From assembly GCF_003515685.1 (NCBI RefSeq), contig NZ_QWEG01000001.1:186001-250000 (forward strand): a DNA stretch of 64,000 nt. The letters run 5' to 3'. The position numbers were made by a program, and so were the translations under genes. This document shows positions 26,450 to 35,136 of this stretch, piece after piece. Origin of the DNA: Neobacillus notoginsengisoli. GTDB lineage: Bacteria > Bacillota > Bacilli > Bacillales > Cytobacillaceae. The notes beneath the pieces were generated by a model. The model was not told the origin of the DNA and ran no database searches. It saw only the letters and a list, made by a program, of their open reading frames with translations. Numbering within the stretch: the first letter of the stretch is position 1; every line of letters begins with the position of its first letter.

Positions 26450-26767
26450 ATGAACGGAGAGGGCGGAGATTTTTTAATTTGGATAATTTTAATAACGGTT
26501 CTCTTCATTGTTAACTATATGGCTATTTCTTTTTACAACAAGAAGAATACATCTTTTTTGTGGTCTGGTTTACTAATTTGTATCCTTGGTCCGGTTATTG
26601 GATTTATAACAGGTTCTACTTTTGTGAGTATGGACCATAGTGCGGGAGGTACAGGCGAAGGCGGGGCAATTGGTGCAGCATTTATAGGATTGATTATTTT
26701 GGGAAACGGAATTATCTACTTATTAGTCGGAATTAGTCTTTTAATTGGTAATTTCTTCAAAAGATGA
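26450..26767 (+). CDS. Small three-TM membrane protein
   Basis: A 105-residue protein, ATG 26450 behind GAAAGGAGG. It has three hydrophobic helices, the last two separated by a Gly-rich acidic loop (SAGGTGEGGAIGAAFIG). No family is recognised. It converges on the anti-sigma gene, with palindrome copy 2 between them. Confidence 0.68.
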   Translation: MNGEGGDFLIWIILITVLFIVNYMAISFYNKKNTSFLWSGLLICILGPVIGFITGSTFVSMDHSAGGTGEGGAIGAAFIGLIILGNGIIYLLVGISLLIGNFFKR

Positions 26768-26807
26768 TTATGGTGTTGGTGTGTGATAACAAAAAGCAAC
26801 CGGAAAA

Positions 26808-26842
26808 TTGGCATATCAATTCATTTAGATTTGATATGCCAA
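26808..26842. repeat. Palindromic element, copy 2
   Basis: TTGGCATATCAA, an 11-base spacer and TTGATATGCCAA form a perfect 12-bp stem. Same element as 24060-24093. Here it lies between convergent genes and might double as a terminator. Confidence 0.75.
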
Positions 26843-26878
26843 ATGGATTGCTATTGAATTTTCTTTATATGATCTTGC

Positions 26879-28324
26879 TTACTTTTGCCGAATATCAATC
26901 CACCAGTGATTTTTCGAATTCAGGTCCTCATTTTCCCCAGACCCACTGTAGTTGAAAGCATCGAGGAAAATGGAATCCAGCTTATCTTCATCCACGAAAT
27001 AACCTAATTTAACTTCCCGCGTTTCACCTGGTTGAATCAGGCCGATATTATAGAAGCTTTTTCCCGTTCCGTGAGGTTCTAGATAATCAACTTCGCCTGT
27101 CATGATACTTTCTTCAGCAATTCCTACTTTACCAGCATAGTTCCATCCTTTTTGATCAGATTTAAGTTCCTGTAGGGAAGGGTGCATATAGATTTCTTCT
27201 GTTGCCTGTTTACCGATATTTTTTACTGTTGTAGTCAAGTAGACAAATTTCACATTCACTTTTTTCGACTTTACCAATTCATCAATTGAATCTTTGCCGT
27301 TCCCCACTTCATATTCATTCCGCTTATAGGACAACAAGTTCTTTTTGTCATCCAAAACCTTACTCTGCTTTAATATATTGAGTCCTAGTTCATTAAAATT
27401 CTCTTGGTTAATATCCTGGATTGAATCAAAAATTTCAACTTTTTCAATCATGTATTCAAGTTTTATATTTTTACTTTTGCCGTCTGAATCTACTTGATTA
27501 AAGGTTACGGGAACCTTTTGTCCCACCTTGAACAGTTGCTTGCTGTCTTTTTTCAATGGAATAACTTTAGATTCTACGGGTTTGCTCACTTCCTCGAAAT
27601 AAGATTCATCATAATCTGCAAAATATGATGCAAATTCCTCAGAGGTAGGCTCAATAGAAAGGTTCTCCAAGACGTTCATCATCTGTTCCTCGCTTACATC
27701 GTTGGCAATAAAACTTTCTAACATGATTCCTTCTTTCTCAAATAAGAGGTAGACCTTTCGGTTAAACACTACATTAGGATTTCCCGTTTCTTTATTGACA
27801 ATCACTGCTTTCCTGCCGTTAATTTCTTTTTCTTCGTATTTACTCGAATAAAGCGTTTGAAATTCTGAATTTTTTCCTAATCTCCAAAGGATGAATGAAA
27901 ATCCACCATTCGCGAAGTTATCTTTAAATGAATATTTCATACCAGAACTATCGATTGGCACCATATTTTCCGGCAAATAGTTAAGTTTTAATTTGTACCA
28001 TTTGTCATTATTTTTGGCGCTATTCGTGACGGAGACATTTACTTCATAATTTTGTTTTTGGACCATCATGTCATAAACTTTTACCGCGCCAAGAGCGGTT
28101 GTCGGAATCCCGATCAATAAGCAAGCAGCGGCAATCAGAATACGATTCTTTTTACGTTTAGCAAGCTGCTGTCCATTTTTCGCCTTGATTTTCTCAAGGA
28201 ATAATTTCTTTTTGTATTTGTAGGTATCTGAAAATTCATGTTGTTCATCCAGTTTTTCAAAATCCTCCAGAGCGATTTTTTCAGCTAAGTCATACATGTT
28301 TTTGAAGTCTTTTTGATTCGTCAT
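26879..28324 (-). CDS. Anti-sigma factor, large DUF4179-like type
   Basis: A 481-residue protein: about 75 cytoplasmic residues with a helical region that would bind the sigma factor, one membrane helix (ILIAAACLLIGIPTTALGAV) and a long extracytoplasmic part. The gene overlaps the 3' end of the ECF sigma gene by 35 bases and has its own AGGAGG site, the usual arrangement for sigma/anti-sigma pairs. The large outer domain probably senses an envelope signal. The family assignment rests on layout and context rather than a sharp motif. Confidence 0.8.
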   Translation of the reverse strand: MTNQKDFKNMYDLAEKIALEDFEKLDEQHEFSDTYKYKKKLFLEKIKAKNGQQLAKRKKNRILIAAACLLIGIPTTALGAVKVYDMMVQKQNYEVNVSVTNSAKNNDKWYKLKLNYLPENMVPIDSSGMKYSFKDNFANGGFSFILWRLGKNSEFQTLYSSKYEEKEINGRKAVIVNKETGNPNVVFNRKVYLLFEKEGIMLESFIANDVSEEQMMNVLENLSIEPTSEEFASYFADYDESYFEEVSKPVESKVIPLKKDSKQLFKVGQKVPVTFNQVDSDGKSKNIKLEYMIEKVEIFDSIQDINQENFNELGLNILKQSKVLDDKKNLLSYKRNEYEVGNGKDSIDELVKSKKVNVKFVYLTTTVKNIGKQATEEIYMHPSLQELKSDQKGWNYAGKVGIAEESIMTGEVDYLEPHGTGKSFYNIGLIQPGETREVKLGYFVDEDKLDSIFLDAFNYSGSGENEDLNSKNHWWIDIRQK

Positions 28325-28847
28325 TCTGTCTGCCTCCTAAAACAGTTTGTACTCGTTTTCGGGCACGTTCGAATTGCTTTCGAACGGTGGCCTCTGTTAT
28401 CCCCAATCGTTTTGAAATTTCCAGATAGGACAAGTTATAGAAGATTTTATACTTAAAAACCTGTCTGTAAGAATCATTCAACACGATTAGCAAGGAATCA
28501 ATCTGAATTTCGGATATTTGCCGCTGCTCCCATTTTTCAATATTTTCATCTGATAATTCCTGCGCTTCTTTTCGATAATCTTCTAGAAACGTGACATGGC
28601 GCTTATTTTTCCGATAGCTGTCAATCGCTTTATTTTTGGCGATTCTCAAAATGTATCGGTTAAGTTGCTCGGTATCGAAACCGTGGAGCGTTTCCAAATT
28701 CTCATATAAAGCAATAAATGTTTCCTGGACCGCATCTTCAGCTTGCTGAATGTTATTCAAAATAGTAAAGGCTACATAATAAATCTTTTGCTCATACAGT
28801 TCGTATAACTCTTCGATCTTTTCATAATCTTTTTTTGTCTCGCTCAT
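28290..28847 (-). CDS. ECF-type RNA polymerase sigma factor
   Basis: A 185-residue protein from ATG 28847 behind GAGGAGG. Region 2 (EDAVQETFIALYENL, RYILRIAKNKAIDSYRK) and region 4 (YLEISKRLGITEATVRKQFERARKRV) are clear. It should direct polymerase to envelope-stress-type promoters while held by the overlapping anti-sigma factor. An ECF-like promoter just upstream suggests autoregulation. The nearest class cannot be fixed from sequence alone. Confidence 0.9.
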   Translation of the reverse strand: MSETKKDYEKIEELYELYEQKIYYVAFTILNNIQQAEDAVQETFIALYENLETLHGFDTEQLNRYILRIAKNKAIDSYRKNKRHVTFLEDYRKEAQELSDENIEKWEQRQISEIQIDSLLIVLNDSYRQVFKYKIFYNLSYLEISKRLGITEATVRKQFERARKRVQTVLGGRQNDESKRLQKHV

Positions 28848-28867
28848 GGAATGCCTCCTCTCAATTA

Positions 28868-28898
28868 CTATAACGAGCGGGCGGAGATTTTTGTGACA
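28868..28898 (-). promoter_or_regulatory. Candidate ECF autoregulatory promoter
   Basis: On the minus strand TGTCAC, a 17-base spacer and CGTTAT(AG) stand just before the ribosome binding site of the sigma gene. The -10 element and spacing are the same as upstream of the second sigma gene at 43243. Confidence 0.55.
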
Positions 28899-29260
28899 GG
28901 AAAAGAAAACTAGCAAAAACTATATTTTTCCTCTTGAGTAGTGTGAAATTATGGATAAAAGTAAGGCGATTTTCAACCTGGTGATCAAAGATATAAGTGT
29001 TGGTAACTAAAGAACCCGTTAATATCACGCATTAACGGGTTCCTAAAGATGTATTTAATTCACATTTAAGTTGGTAAAAATTTTAAATGTTATGAAAGTT
29101 AGTTACCGACCTTTTTAAATATGCAGTTTTCTAATAAGCTCAATTTTAGCCATGTTTAACATCCTTCTTCCACTGGAATCATACAATTCTTAACAAACTT
29201 ATGATATTGAGCGGGGAGAAGGGCGGTCACCTATTTGGTTAGTTAAAAACCCACATAAAT
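28899..29260. other. Intergenic region with a 12-bp inverted repeat
   Basis: Beyond the sigma promoter this gap holds a perfect inverted repeat at 29012-29042 (GAACCCGTTAAT, 7-base loop, ATTAACGGGTTC) without a T tract. No open frame with a ribosome binding site is visible. Confidence 0.5.
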
Positions 29261-29605
29261 CTATTTTGAATCCTTCAATAATTCGAAATAACCTGTAGCG
29301 AGACCGATATTTATAAACTTACCATTCTTTTCATAGACAATATTAGCACCTTCTGTATTTACCTCTTCCCAGCCACTCTTTTTAATCATTAAACGATAAC
29401 TTAACGGTACTCCCGTGCCTTTCGCCGGTTCCCATCTGTAGTTTTTATTTTTTTGGGTCTCACTTACTAACTTTGCCCCATTTGGTATTGGGAAATCATA
29501 AAATTCATGTACTAAATGATAATTATTATTTAAATTATTAAAATAATAGATACCTATACCTATAATAAAAACAATAACTAAAATGAATGATAATAATCGC
29601 TTCAT
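29261..29605 (-). CDS. Small membrane-anchored or secreted protein, unknown
   Basis: A 114-residue protein from ATG 29605 behind GGGGGGCAAG. One N-terminal hydrophobic segment (LLSFILVIVFIIGIGIYYF) is followed by an extracytoplasmic domain of about 90 residues containing FPIPNGAKLVSE and LMIKKSGWEEV. The plan resembles the 45063-45440 protein (short anchor, then a compact domain with an EGWEL/SGWEEV motif). No family is recognised. Confidence 0.65.
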   Translation of the reverse strand: MKRLLSFILVIVFIIGIGIYYFNNLNNNYHLVHEFYDFPIPNGAKLVSETQKNKNYRWEPAKGTGVPLSYRLMIKKSGWEEVNTEGANIVYEKNGKFINIGLATGYFELLKDSK

Positions 29606-29856
29606 AACACTTGCCCCCCTGTTCAAGAGTCTTGGACCTTTTGGTTATACCATAAAAAGGAAGTGGAACCCATTATAACTTCGAATGCCTACCCTTAATA
29701 CTTATTACAACGATTAATCCTGTCAGTAATTAATATTTTATTGAACCGAACTTTCTTTAAGGGGGCTTTTTTTTGCAGAAATGGATGAAAACAGGATTCA
29801 TAATTTTAATGTTTTATAAAAAATGAGGTGGCCGCATTTCAGGAGGGGAAGCTTTT

Positions 29857-30371
29857 GTGTCAATCATTAAGATTCGGCCTTTAGCCCTAGAAGATTATAA
29901 TACTGTCTTATTATGGAGCAAGGATATCGCTTTTTGCAGAGCTAATGGATGGGAAACAAATAGAAGCCCTGAAGAGCTGTATAGATGGTGACAAAGTTGT
30001 ATAAATAATGTTTCTTAAGATTTTATCCGGATGGGTATTGAATATAATGGGAAGTTAATCGCTTATGCAGACTTGGCATTTATTAAAGACCATTCTGCCG
30101 AGTTAGGTATTGGAATTGGTGAAAGTGAATTGTGGGGAAAGGGAATTGGATCTGCGGCGCCCTCTGTATGATGGAATATGCCTCAAAGGAATTAGGAATC
30201 GCAACTTTCTACGCAGAAACACATGAAGCAAATATCCGCGCGAGGAAAATGCTTGAAAAGATAGGATTTCAAGAAATAAGTAGATTTGGCAGTGAAGAAG
30301 AATATTTAGGGATTAACAGTCCGCTGATTCAGTACAAGGCAAATTTGTTTAAAGTAAACAGCTATATTTAA
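29857..30371 (+). pseudogene. GNAT acetyltransferase pseudogene
   Basis: From GTG 29857 (AGGAGGGG upstream) a GNAT reading frame runs for 44 codons and then meets TGA at 29989 and TAA at 30016. It stays recognisable (ELGIGIGESELWGKGIGS) and shifts frame near 30160, continuing as GALCMMEYASKELGIATFYA to 30371. Two stops and one frameshift mean true decay rather than one sequencing slip. It starts the degenerate stretch that runs to about 33.1 kb. Confidence 0.85.
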
Positions 30372-30447
30372 TTTTATGTCCCTTGCAGTTTGTAAAAATA
30401 ACGGTGTTTGATACCTCAAACTTTAAATTTCAGTAGAAGGTGAATCA

Positions 30448-30972
30448 ATGGAACCCAACATTTATTTAATAAAACCAACAATTGAATTGAAATCAGAATA
30501 TCTAGCCTTCTATCAAGAGTGGATAGAAAGTGGAGAGAAGATGGTTCCTTGGGTTATTAGAGAGGACCCATCTGATTTTGAAGGTATGATCCAATTTTTG
30601 TTTGATTCTAAGAAAGGGAAAAATTTGCCTGGAAATAGAGTGCCCACATCAACATTTTGGTTAATAGATGGCAAAAATAGAGTGTTAGGTGTAGTTAATA
30701 TCCGCCATTGGTTAAACAAATCACTATTAAATAATGGTGGACATATCGGCTATGGAGTCCGTCCCACTGAAAGGCGAAAAGGATATGCCACACGACTTTT
30801 ATCTTTATCATTGGAAAAAGCAAAAGAATTAGGGATACAAAAAGCTCTTGTTGTTTGCGACGATAACAACATCGGTTCTACAAAAACAATATTGAATAAT
30901 GGCGGTATCCCGGATAGTGACTTTATAGAAGAAAACGGGAATATTATAAAAAGATTCTGGATAGATCTGTAG
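30448..30972 (+). CDS. GNAT-family N-acetyltransferase
   Basis: A 174-residue intact GNAT protein, with AGAAGGTG before ATG 30448. Motif A is GYGVRPTERRKGYATRLLSL, with the acetyl-CoA-binding R-R-K-G-Y-A turn, followed by ALVVCDDNNIGSTKTILNNG. Similar proteins are annotated as acetyltransferases of small molecules in Bacillaceae. The substrate is unknown. It is the only intact gene in a decayed neighbourhood. Confidence 0.85.
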   Translation: MEPNIYLIKPTIELKSEYLAFYQEWIESGEKMVPWVIREDPSDFEGMIQFLFDSKKGKNLPGNRVPTSTFWLIDGKNRVLGVVNIRHWLNKSLLNNGGHIGYGVRPTERRKGYATRLLSLSLEKAKELGIQKALVVCDDNNIGSTKTILNNGGIPDSDFIEENGNIIKRFWIDL

Positions 30973-31051
30973 CCTGCTTTTTTTATACCTAGTTTTTCTT
31001 TGATAAATTGCGATCAGAATAATAAGGGCAAGTACATGGGAGAGGGAGGAC

Positions 31052-31105
31052 CAAATTCTCGTCGATCAAAATCGATGAATTAGAGGAGAAAACGGAACCT
31101 ACCTA
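31052..31105 (+). pseudogene. 3' fragment of a VOC gene (duplicate of 26310-26365)
   Basis: The stretch encodes QILVDQNR and a stop, and continues with non-coding bases very like those after the VOC gene at 25967-26338 (TAGAG, then AAACGGAACC). Only the last few codons and the flank are present, so this is a remnant of a duplication. The remainder of 30973-31310 shows no gene. Confidence 0.65.
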
Positions 31106-31310
31106 TAAAAATTAACAAACAAGATAATTATAATTAACTCCCGTTAGTAGGAGCCTTTCCCCAGTTATTGGTGGATAATTAAACTGGAAGAAAGACTTTA
31201 ATATTCTAAACTTCTAATCATGCTAAAACAGAAGATGTCGTAAATCTTCGGGGAAGTTGGGATTTAACAATAAAGCCGTCCGGTTGATAAATAGCTATAA
31301 AAATAGGACC

Positions 31311-31667
31311 CTAATCAAGGTCCTTAGTTTCTTTAAAATAAGTAGGGACCATCATAAATCCACTTACGGCAATTAAATCTTTATGTCCTTTCACTGCAAA
31401 AACGGTCTCAATCCCATTCTCCGTTCCACCAATCAGTTTGCCTAGAGGATAATCATCAACGTCAACGAGTGGATTTACTGATTTGTATGAACGATTTTTG
31501 AAATTAACGTAATGTATTGCATATGGTGTCCCATCAATCATCTCCTCGCCAGCATTATATTCAATCTGGTATATAGGGAGCAACTGGTATTGGATATAAA
31601 AATAACTAGGGATTGAAATACAAATCAACGAAACAGAAATAATAAGATATTTAATACGCACTTTCAT
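31311..31667 (-). CDS. Membrane-anchored extracytoplasmic protein, unknown
   Basis: A 118-residue protein with one N-terminal hydrophobic segment (YLIISVSLICISIPSYFYI) and an extracytoplasmic domain of about 90 residues. ATG 31667 has no strong ribosome binding site in view. No motif is recognised. Its neighbours are pseudogenes. Confidence 0.55.
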   Translation of the reverse strand: MKVRIKYLIISVSLICISIPSYFYIQYQLLPIYQIEYNAGEEMIDGTPYAIHYVNFKNRSYKSVNPLVDVDDYPLGKLIGGTENGIETVFAVKGHKDLIAVSGFMMVPTYFKETKDLD

Positions 31668-31886
31668 ATTAGATTCCCACTTTTTTTCTTATTCTTTACA
31701 TTGGAGGTATCGGTCACCTTATACGGTAAATGTAGATAATCTCAATCTATCATATGTTACTTTTGTTGAGAACAAGCATTTATGGATAATTTCATTCCTT
31801 TTTAGATAATAATTGTTTAGGTCAAAAATGCTGTTTTATAAATAAATAATCTCAATATGGTAAAGAGGTGAAGGGGGAATTTCAAA

Positions 31887-32374
31887 ATGGACAATAGTAT
31901 CCTGCATGTTTGGCAGCCGGTGACATGTTTAGAGGAGGGGCATGTTGTTTTTGCTAAGCTGACATATGGGAATATAAAGAGACAGATGGATTAAGACTGG
32001 ATTTTACGGATGCCCCAGGAAATGTGGTAGAGATTATTTACGATCAATTTTCCCCCAGACAATGGGGGATTATGTTTGGTCATATTGGCATGTTAACGAG
32101 ATAAAAAGAAGTGACTTAAATAAGTTAATTGATCTAGCCGAGTTTCAAAAATAAAAGATCCGACTAAGCACCATTTTTATAAAATGGAAAACTCGGATTT
32201 TATTAATTGATATGATGAACTGCCTTGGCTCGGCAGTGAGGATGTAACTAACGTTGAACATCATATTTATATGTATAACGATGGGGTTTTTGAGGTTATT
32301 GCTGAATATGAACAGAGATTTATTTTGAAAAAGGCGAAATTATAGTAGGGGTTTTAACAGAAGTAGTTTTTTGA
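31887..32374 (+). pseudogene. Degenerate gene of an unknown Bacillus family
   Basis: ATG 31887 follows GAGGTGAAGGGGG and opens MDNSILHVWQPVTCLEEG, but the frame stops at 31992. Coding continues in other frames as LRLDFTDAPGNVVEIIYDQF, DYVWSYWHVNEIKRSDLNKL and VTNVEHHIYMYNDGVFEVIA, with further stops. At least two frameshifts and two stops separate the pieces. The combined product of about 160 residues resembles small conserved Bacillus proteins of unknown function. 32375-32623 holds no gene. Confidence 0.6.
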
Positions 32375-32623
32375 ATGACTTAATAGGAACAAAAACAAAA
32401 AAATAATAAACCATCCAGCGGAATTTTGAAAAAGTGAAAAAATGTGTTGAAGAGGGCAGGACTTGAATCATGTGCAGAACGAGAAAAGGCCGCTCACTGT
32501 AGCCATTGTTAAGTATTCGAAAGAAAGGGTACCCTTGTCAGTTTCCTTTTATAACCGTCTCAGCATAATGATTGAGACAGGCAGCAAAGTTAGAGTAACA
32601 GCTAGTATATCAAAGCCTGCCAA

Positions 32624-33106
32624 TTAAATTAGATCGAAGGTGTCCTCAAGATTAATGAATTCTTGGCTGGTTGAACTGCTAAGGCTTGAAAAATAGAGGC
32701 CAATGTAAACCAACCCGTTATGGAATATATGTAAGAAAATAGGGACAACTAGTTTCATCGTTTTCATATAAACCAAGCAATATAGGATTCCATCAGCAAA
32801 TTGACTAATCATTGCCCCTTCCAAATGTAAATCAGCAAAGAGGAGGGATGAAAACACAATCGCTTTCTTTACTCCAATTGATTTCCCCCCATTTATTAAA
32901 TAAGTGTCCGCGAAAGAGCTCCTCTACAAAGGGAGCCAAGAAAACCATTACAAACAAATTTAGCGGACTTAAAGAAACTCCATTTTCCAACACAGAATAA
33001 TTAAATAATTCCCAAGATGATTGAGCAGTTCATTAGCAATATTATCTGGTGGCTTTAATGTATTCTGTGGTGGCTCTCTACTATGGCACGCCTGACACTT
33101 AGTCAT
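32624..33106 (-). pseudogene. CPBP-family intramembrane protease, frameshifted
   Basis: Pieces in successive frames reconstruct one protein. MTKCQACHSREPPQNTLKPP starts at ATG 33106; then come LNLFVMVFLAPFVEELFRG with the EExxxR motif, GVKKAIVFSSLLFADLHLEG, and FLHIFHNGLVYIGL with the second His/Asn motif. One break is at a run of six G near 32897 and a second near 33010. The N-terminal CxxC is unusual for the family. It lies immediately upstream of the RiPP cluster, which has its own CPBP gene. Either a decayed gene or assembly errors. Confidence 0.75.
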
Positions 33107-33160
33107 GCATTCTATAGCTAAATAATCTGATCGCAAAATAGATTAAATAATAAGAAAATA

Positions 33161-33205
33161 TTGACAAGTTTATGAATTTTCCTCGTTTGGGATTTTTTTT
33201 ATAAT
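33161..33205 (+). promoter_or_regulatory. Possible promoter elements of the RiPP operon
   Basis: TATAAT at 33200-33205 lies about 50 bases before the maturase start. A consensus TTGACA at 33161 is 33 bases upstream of it, too far for a normal pair, so the -35 is poor or the promoter needs an activator. Confidence 0.4.
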
Positions 33206-33254
33206 AGAAAATGATAATCTTAATTTGAGTAAATTAAGACGGGGGGGAAATATA

Positions 33255-34493
33255 TTGAAGGTATTAGAATTTAAGTTTCATCCAAGGGTAAAAGAGTTTG
33301 AAGTTCAAGGTATAAAAATGATTGGAAACTTGGTTAATGGTTCTATTATAGGTTTGGATGACAAAGGAAAAAAATTGATTGAGTTAATAAACCAAGGAAT
33401 TGTAAATTCAAAAGAATCTTTAGATGAGGAAGAAACCCAATTAATTGATTTTATGGTAGACAGAGGTTTTTTTACTGAAGAAATTACAAATCTTAAAGCG
33501 GCATACGTTCATTTAACAGATCGTTGTAATTTACACTGTGTTGGTTGTTATTCCTTTGTTGAGGAACGCAATACTAAAGATGTTTTGCCCTACGATAGTA
33601 TTTGCTTCATTTTAAAACAATTAAAGTTGAATGGTGCAGAACAAATCGTTTTTTCAGGCGGAGAACCATTTATTCGAAAAGATATCGTTGATATTTGCAA
33701 ATTCGCAAAAAATGATGCGAAAATTACTAATTTGCACGTTATTACAAATGGTACGATGGATTATGAGAAGTATGTTGATGCATTTCCCTTTATTGATGAA
33801 TTAAATATTTCAATTGATGGTTTTAATGAGGAAACGCAGTTTATTAGAGATAAAGGGATAATGACAAAAGTAATAAAGAACATTAATTATTTGAAAACCA
33901 AAGTACCTGTTAGTCTAATTGCTACTATACATTCCCAAAATATTAAATATGTAGATAAATACTTACAACTTTCAAAAGAATTAGGAGTCGGTCTGTCTTT
34001 TAGTATCTTTACTGTTGATCCTAATGATTTAATGTTTAAAGATTTTATTTTTGATAATAAAGGTTTATTGGATTTTTCAAACAAGATATTGAATCTAGAT
34101 AAGAATGTACAGATTTTAGACATGCCTACCGGAGAATTTGAATTATCTTGTAGAAGAAGTTGTGAGGTTGGTAAAGAGTTAATAAGTATTGGTGCTGATG
34201 GGTCCATTTATCCATGTCATATGTTGCATGATGAAGAATTAACATTTGGCAGCATATTTGAAATTTCATTAAAAGAGGCGCTGAGTAACTCGGACACCCC
34301 TTTCAGGAACCTGGAAGTTGACAATGTAAATGGTTGTAAAGACTGTGAATATAAATATTTATGTGGAGGAGGCTGCAGAGGAAGAAGTTGGTTATACAGC
34401 AAAAGTTTCCACGAAAAAGATTCCTATTGTCCCTTTATCAAAAATTACTACAGAAATACAATTTCTAGACTCAAAGAATCTTTACATGCGTAA
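33255..34493 (+). CDS. Radical SAM/SPASM peptide maturase
   Basis: A 412-residue protein from TTG 33255, just after a GGGGGGG site. Residues 1-80 look like a PqqD-type RiPP recognition element (NGSIIGLDDKGKKLIELI to DFMVDRGFF). The radical SAM cluster motif CNLHCVGCY follows, then the GGEP motif (VFSGGEPFIRKDI). A SPASM domain closes the protein with CRRSCEVG, SIYPCHML, CKDCEYKYLCGGGC and a late YCPF, which should bind two auxiliary Fe-S clusters. Such enzymes install thioether or carbon-carbon links in ribosomal peptides. Three precursor genes follow directly. Confidence 0.92.
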   Translation: MKVLEFKFHPRVKEFEVQGIKMIGNLVNGSIIGLDDKGKKLIELINQGIVNSKESLDEEETQLIDFMVDRGFFTEEITNLKAAYVHLTDRCNLHCVGCYSFVEERNTKDVLPYDSICFILKQLKLNGAEQIVFSGGEPFIRKDIVDICKFAKNDAKITNLHVITNGTMDYEKYVDAFPFIDELNISIDGFNEETQFIRDKGIMTKVIKNINYLKTKVPVSLIATIHSQNIKYVDKYLQLSKELGVGLSFSIFTVDPNDLMFKDFIFDNKGLLDFSNKILNLDKNVQILDMPTGEFELSCRRSCEVGKELISIGADGSIYPCHMLHDEELTFGSIFEISLKEALSNSDTPFRNLEVDNVNGCKDCEYKYLCGGGCRGRSWLYSKSFHEKDSYCPFIKNYYRNTISRLKESLHA

Positions 34494-34555
34494 TAGTATA
34501 TTCGCTGTGAGGTAATTATGAGAACTTTAATATTACTTGAAGGGAGGTGAGTAAA

Positions 34556-34645
34556 ATGTTATTTGCTACTAAAAAACCAGCGACAAAACCAAACTGTGTT
34601 AGTTTTGGAGTATTCCTCTGTGTAAGTTATGGTAAAAACTGGTAA
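34556..34645 (+). CDS. RiPP precursor peptide 1 (29 aa)
   Basis: A 29-residue peptide, MLFATKKPATKP then NCVSFGVFLCVSYGKNW, with an AGGGAGGTGAG site before ATG 34556. A short Lys-rich leader precedes a core with two Cys (14 and 22) in an internal repeat C-V-S-[FY]-G spaced eight residues, ending Lys-Asn-Trp. It follows the maturase by 62 bases and is repeated twice more. It is probably modified by the maturase at Cys or aromatic residues. It is not a known sactipeptide sequence that I recognise. Confidence 0.85.
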   Translation: MLFATKKPATKPNCVSFGVFLCVSYGKNW

Positions 34646-34758
34646 TGTAAAAATGTGTTGTGTTTTAACTCTTCTTTGTTTCTTCATAAATCCTTCGACT
34701 CCAAAAGAATATTTTCCCTCATGAATTTTGAAAAAAAATTAATCAGGAGGTGAAAAAA

Positions 34759-34848
34759 ATGTTGTTTGCAACTAAAAAGTCAACGACAAAACCAAACTGT
34801 GTTAGTTTTGGAGTATTCCTCTGTGTAAGTTATGGTAAAAACTGGTGA
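34759..34848 (+). CDS. RiPP precursor peptide 2 (29 aa)
   Basis: The same 29-residue peptide as copy 1 except in the leader (KKSTTKP in place of KKPATKP), so the core NCVSFGVFLCVSYGKNW is identical. An AGGAGGTGAAA site precedes ATG 34759. The intergenic stretch before it (with TCTTCTTTGTTTCTTCATAA) is itself repeated before copy 3, showing that the whole 203-214 base unit was duplicated. Confidence 0.85.
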   Translation: MLFATKKSTTKPNCVSFGVFLCVSYGKNW

Positions 34849-34972
34849 TGTAACATGATAGGTTTACCTCTTCTTTGTTTCTTCATAATCATTTAATAGG
34901 TTCCGACTCCAAGAGATGCTTACTATAAATTCCCTCAAAATTTTAAAAGTAAATAATCAGGAGGTGAAAAGA

Positions 34973-35062
34973 ATGTTGTTTGCAACTAAAAAGTCAACAG
35001 CAAAACCAAACTGTGTTAGTTTTGGTATTTATCTATGTGTAAGTTATGGTAAGAATTGGTAA
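34973..35062 (+). CDS. RiPP precursor peptide 3 (29 aa)
   Basis: The third copy: leader MLFATKKSTAKP and core NCVSFGIYLCVSYGKNW, which differs from the other cores at two positions (Val19 to Ile, Phe20 to Tyr). An AGGAGGTGAAA site precedes ATG 34973. Cys14, Cys22, both Ser, both Gly, Tyr25 and the terminal KNW are invariant in all three, which marks them as structurally important. Confidence 0.85.
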   Translation: MLFATKKSTAKPNCVSFGIYLCVSYGKNW

Positions 35063-35136
35063 AATAATAAAGAGGGGTAACGTTGAAGGACCACTGCAAT
35101 GCTGCCCCTCAAAATCTATCAATAGGAGAAGCTACA

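Noticed and set aside
34518-34550. Ten-residue leader peptide before RiPP precursor 1
   Set aside because: The ATG frame MRTLILLEGR ends inside the precursor's ribosome site, but no attenuator hairpin is visible and it is not repeated before copies 2 and 3; coincidence is likely.
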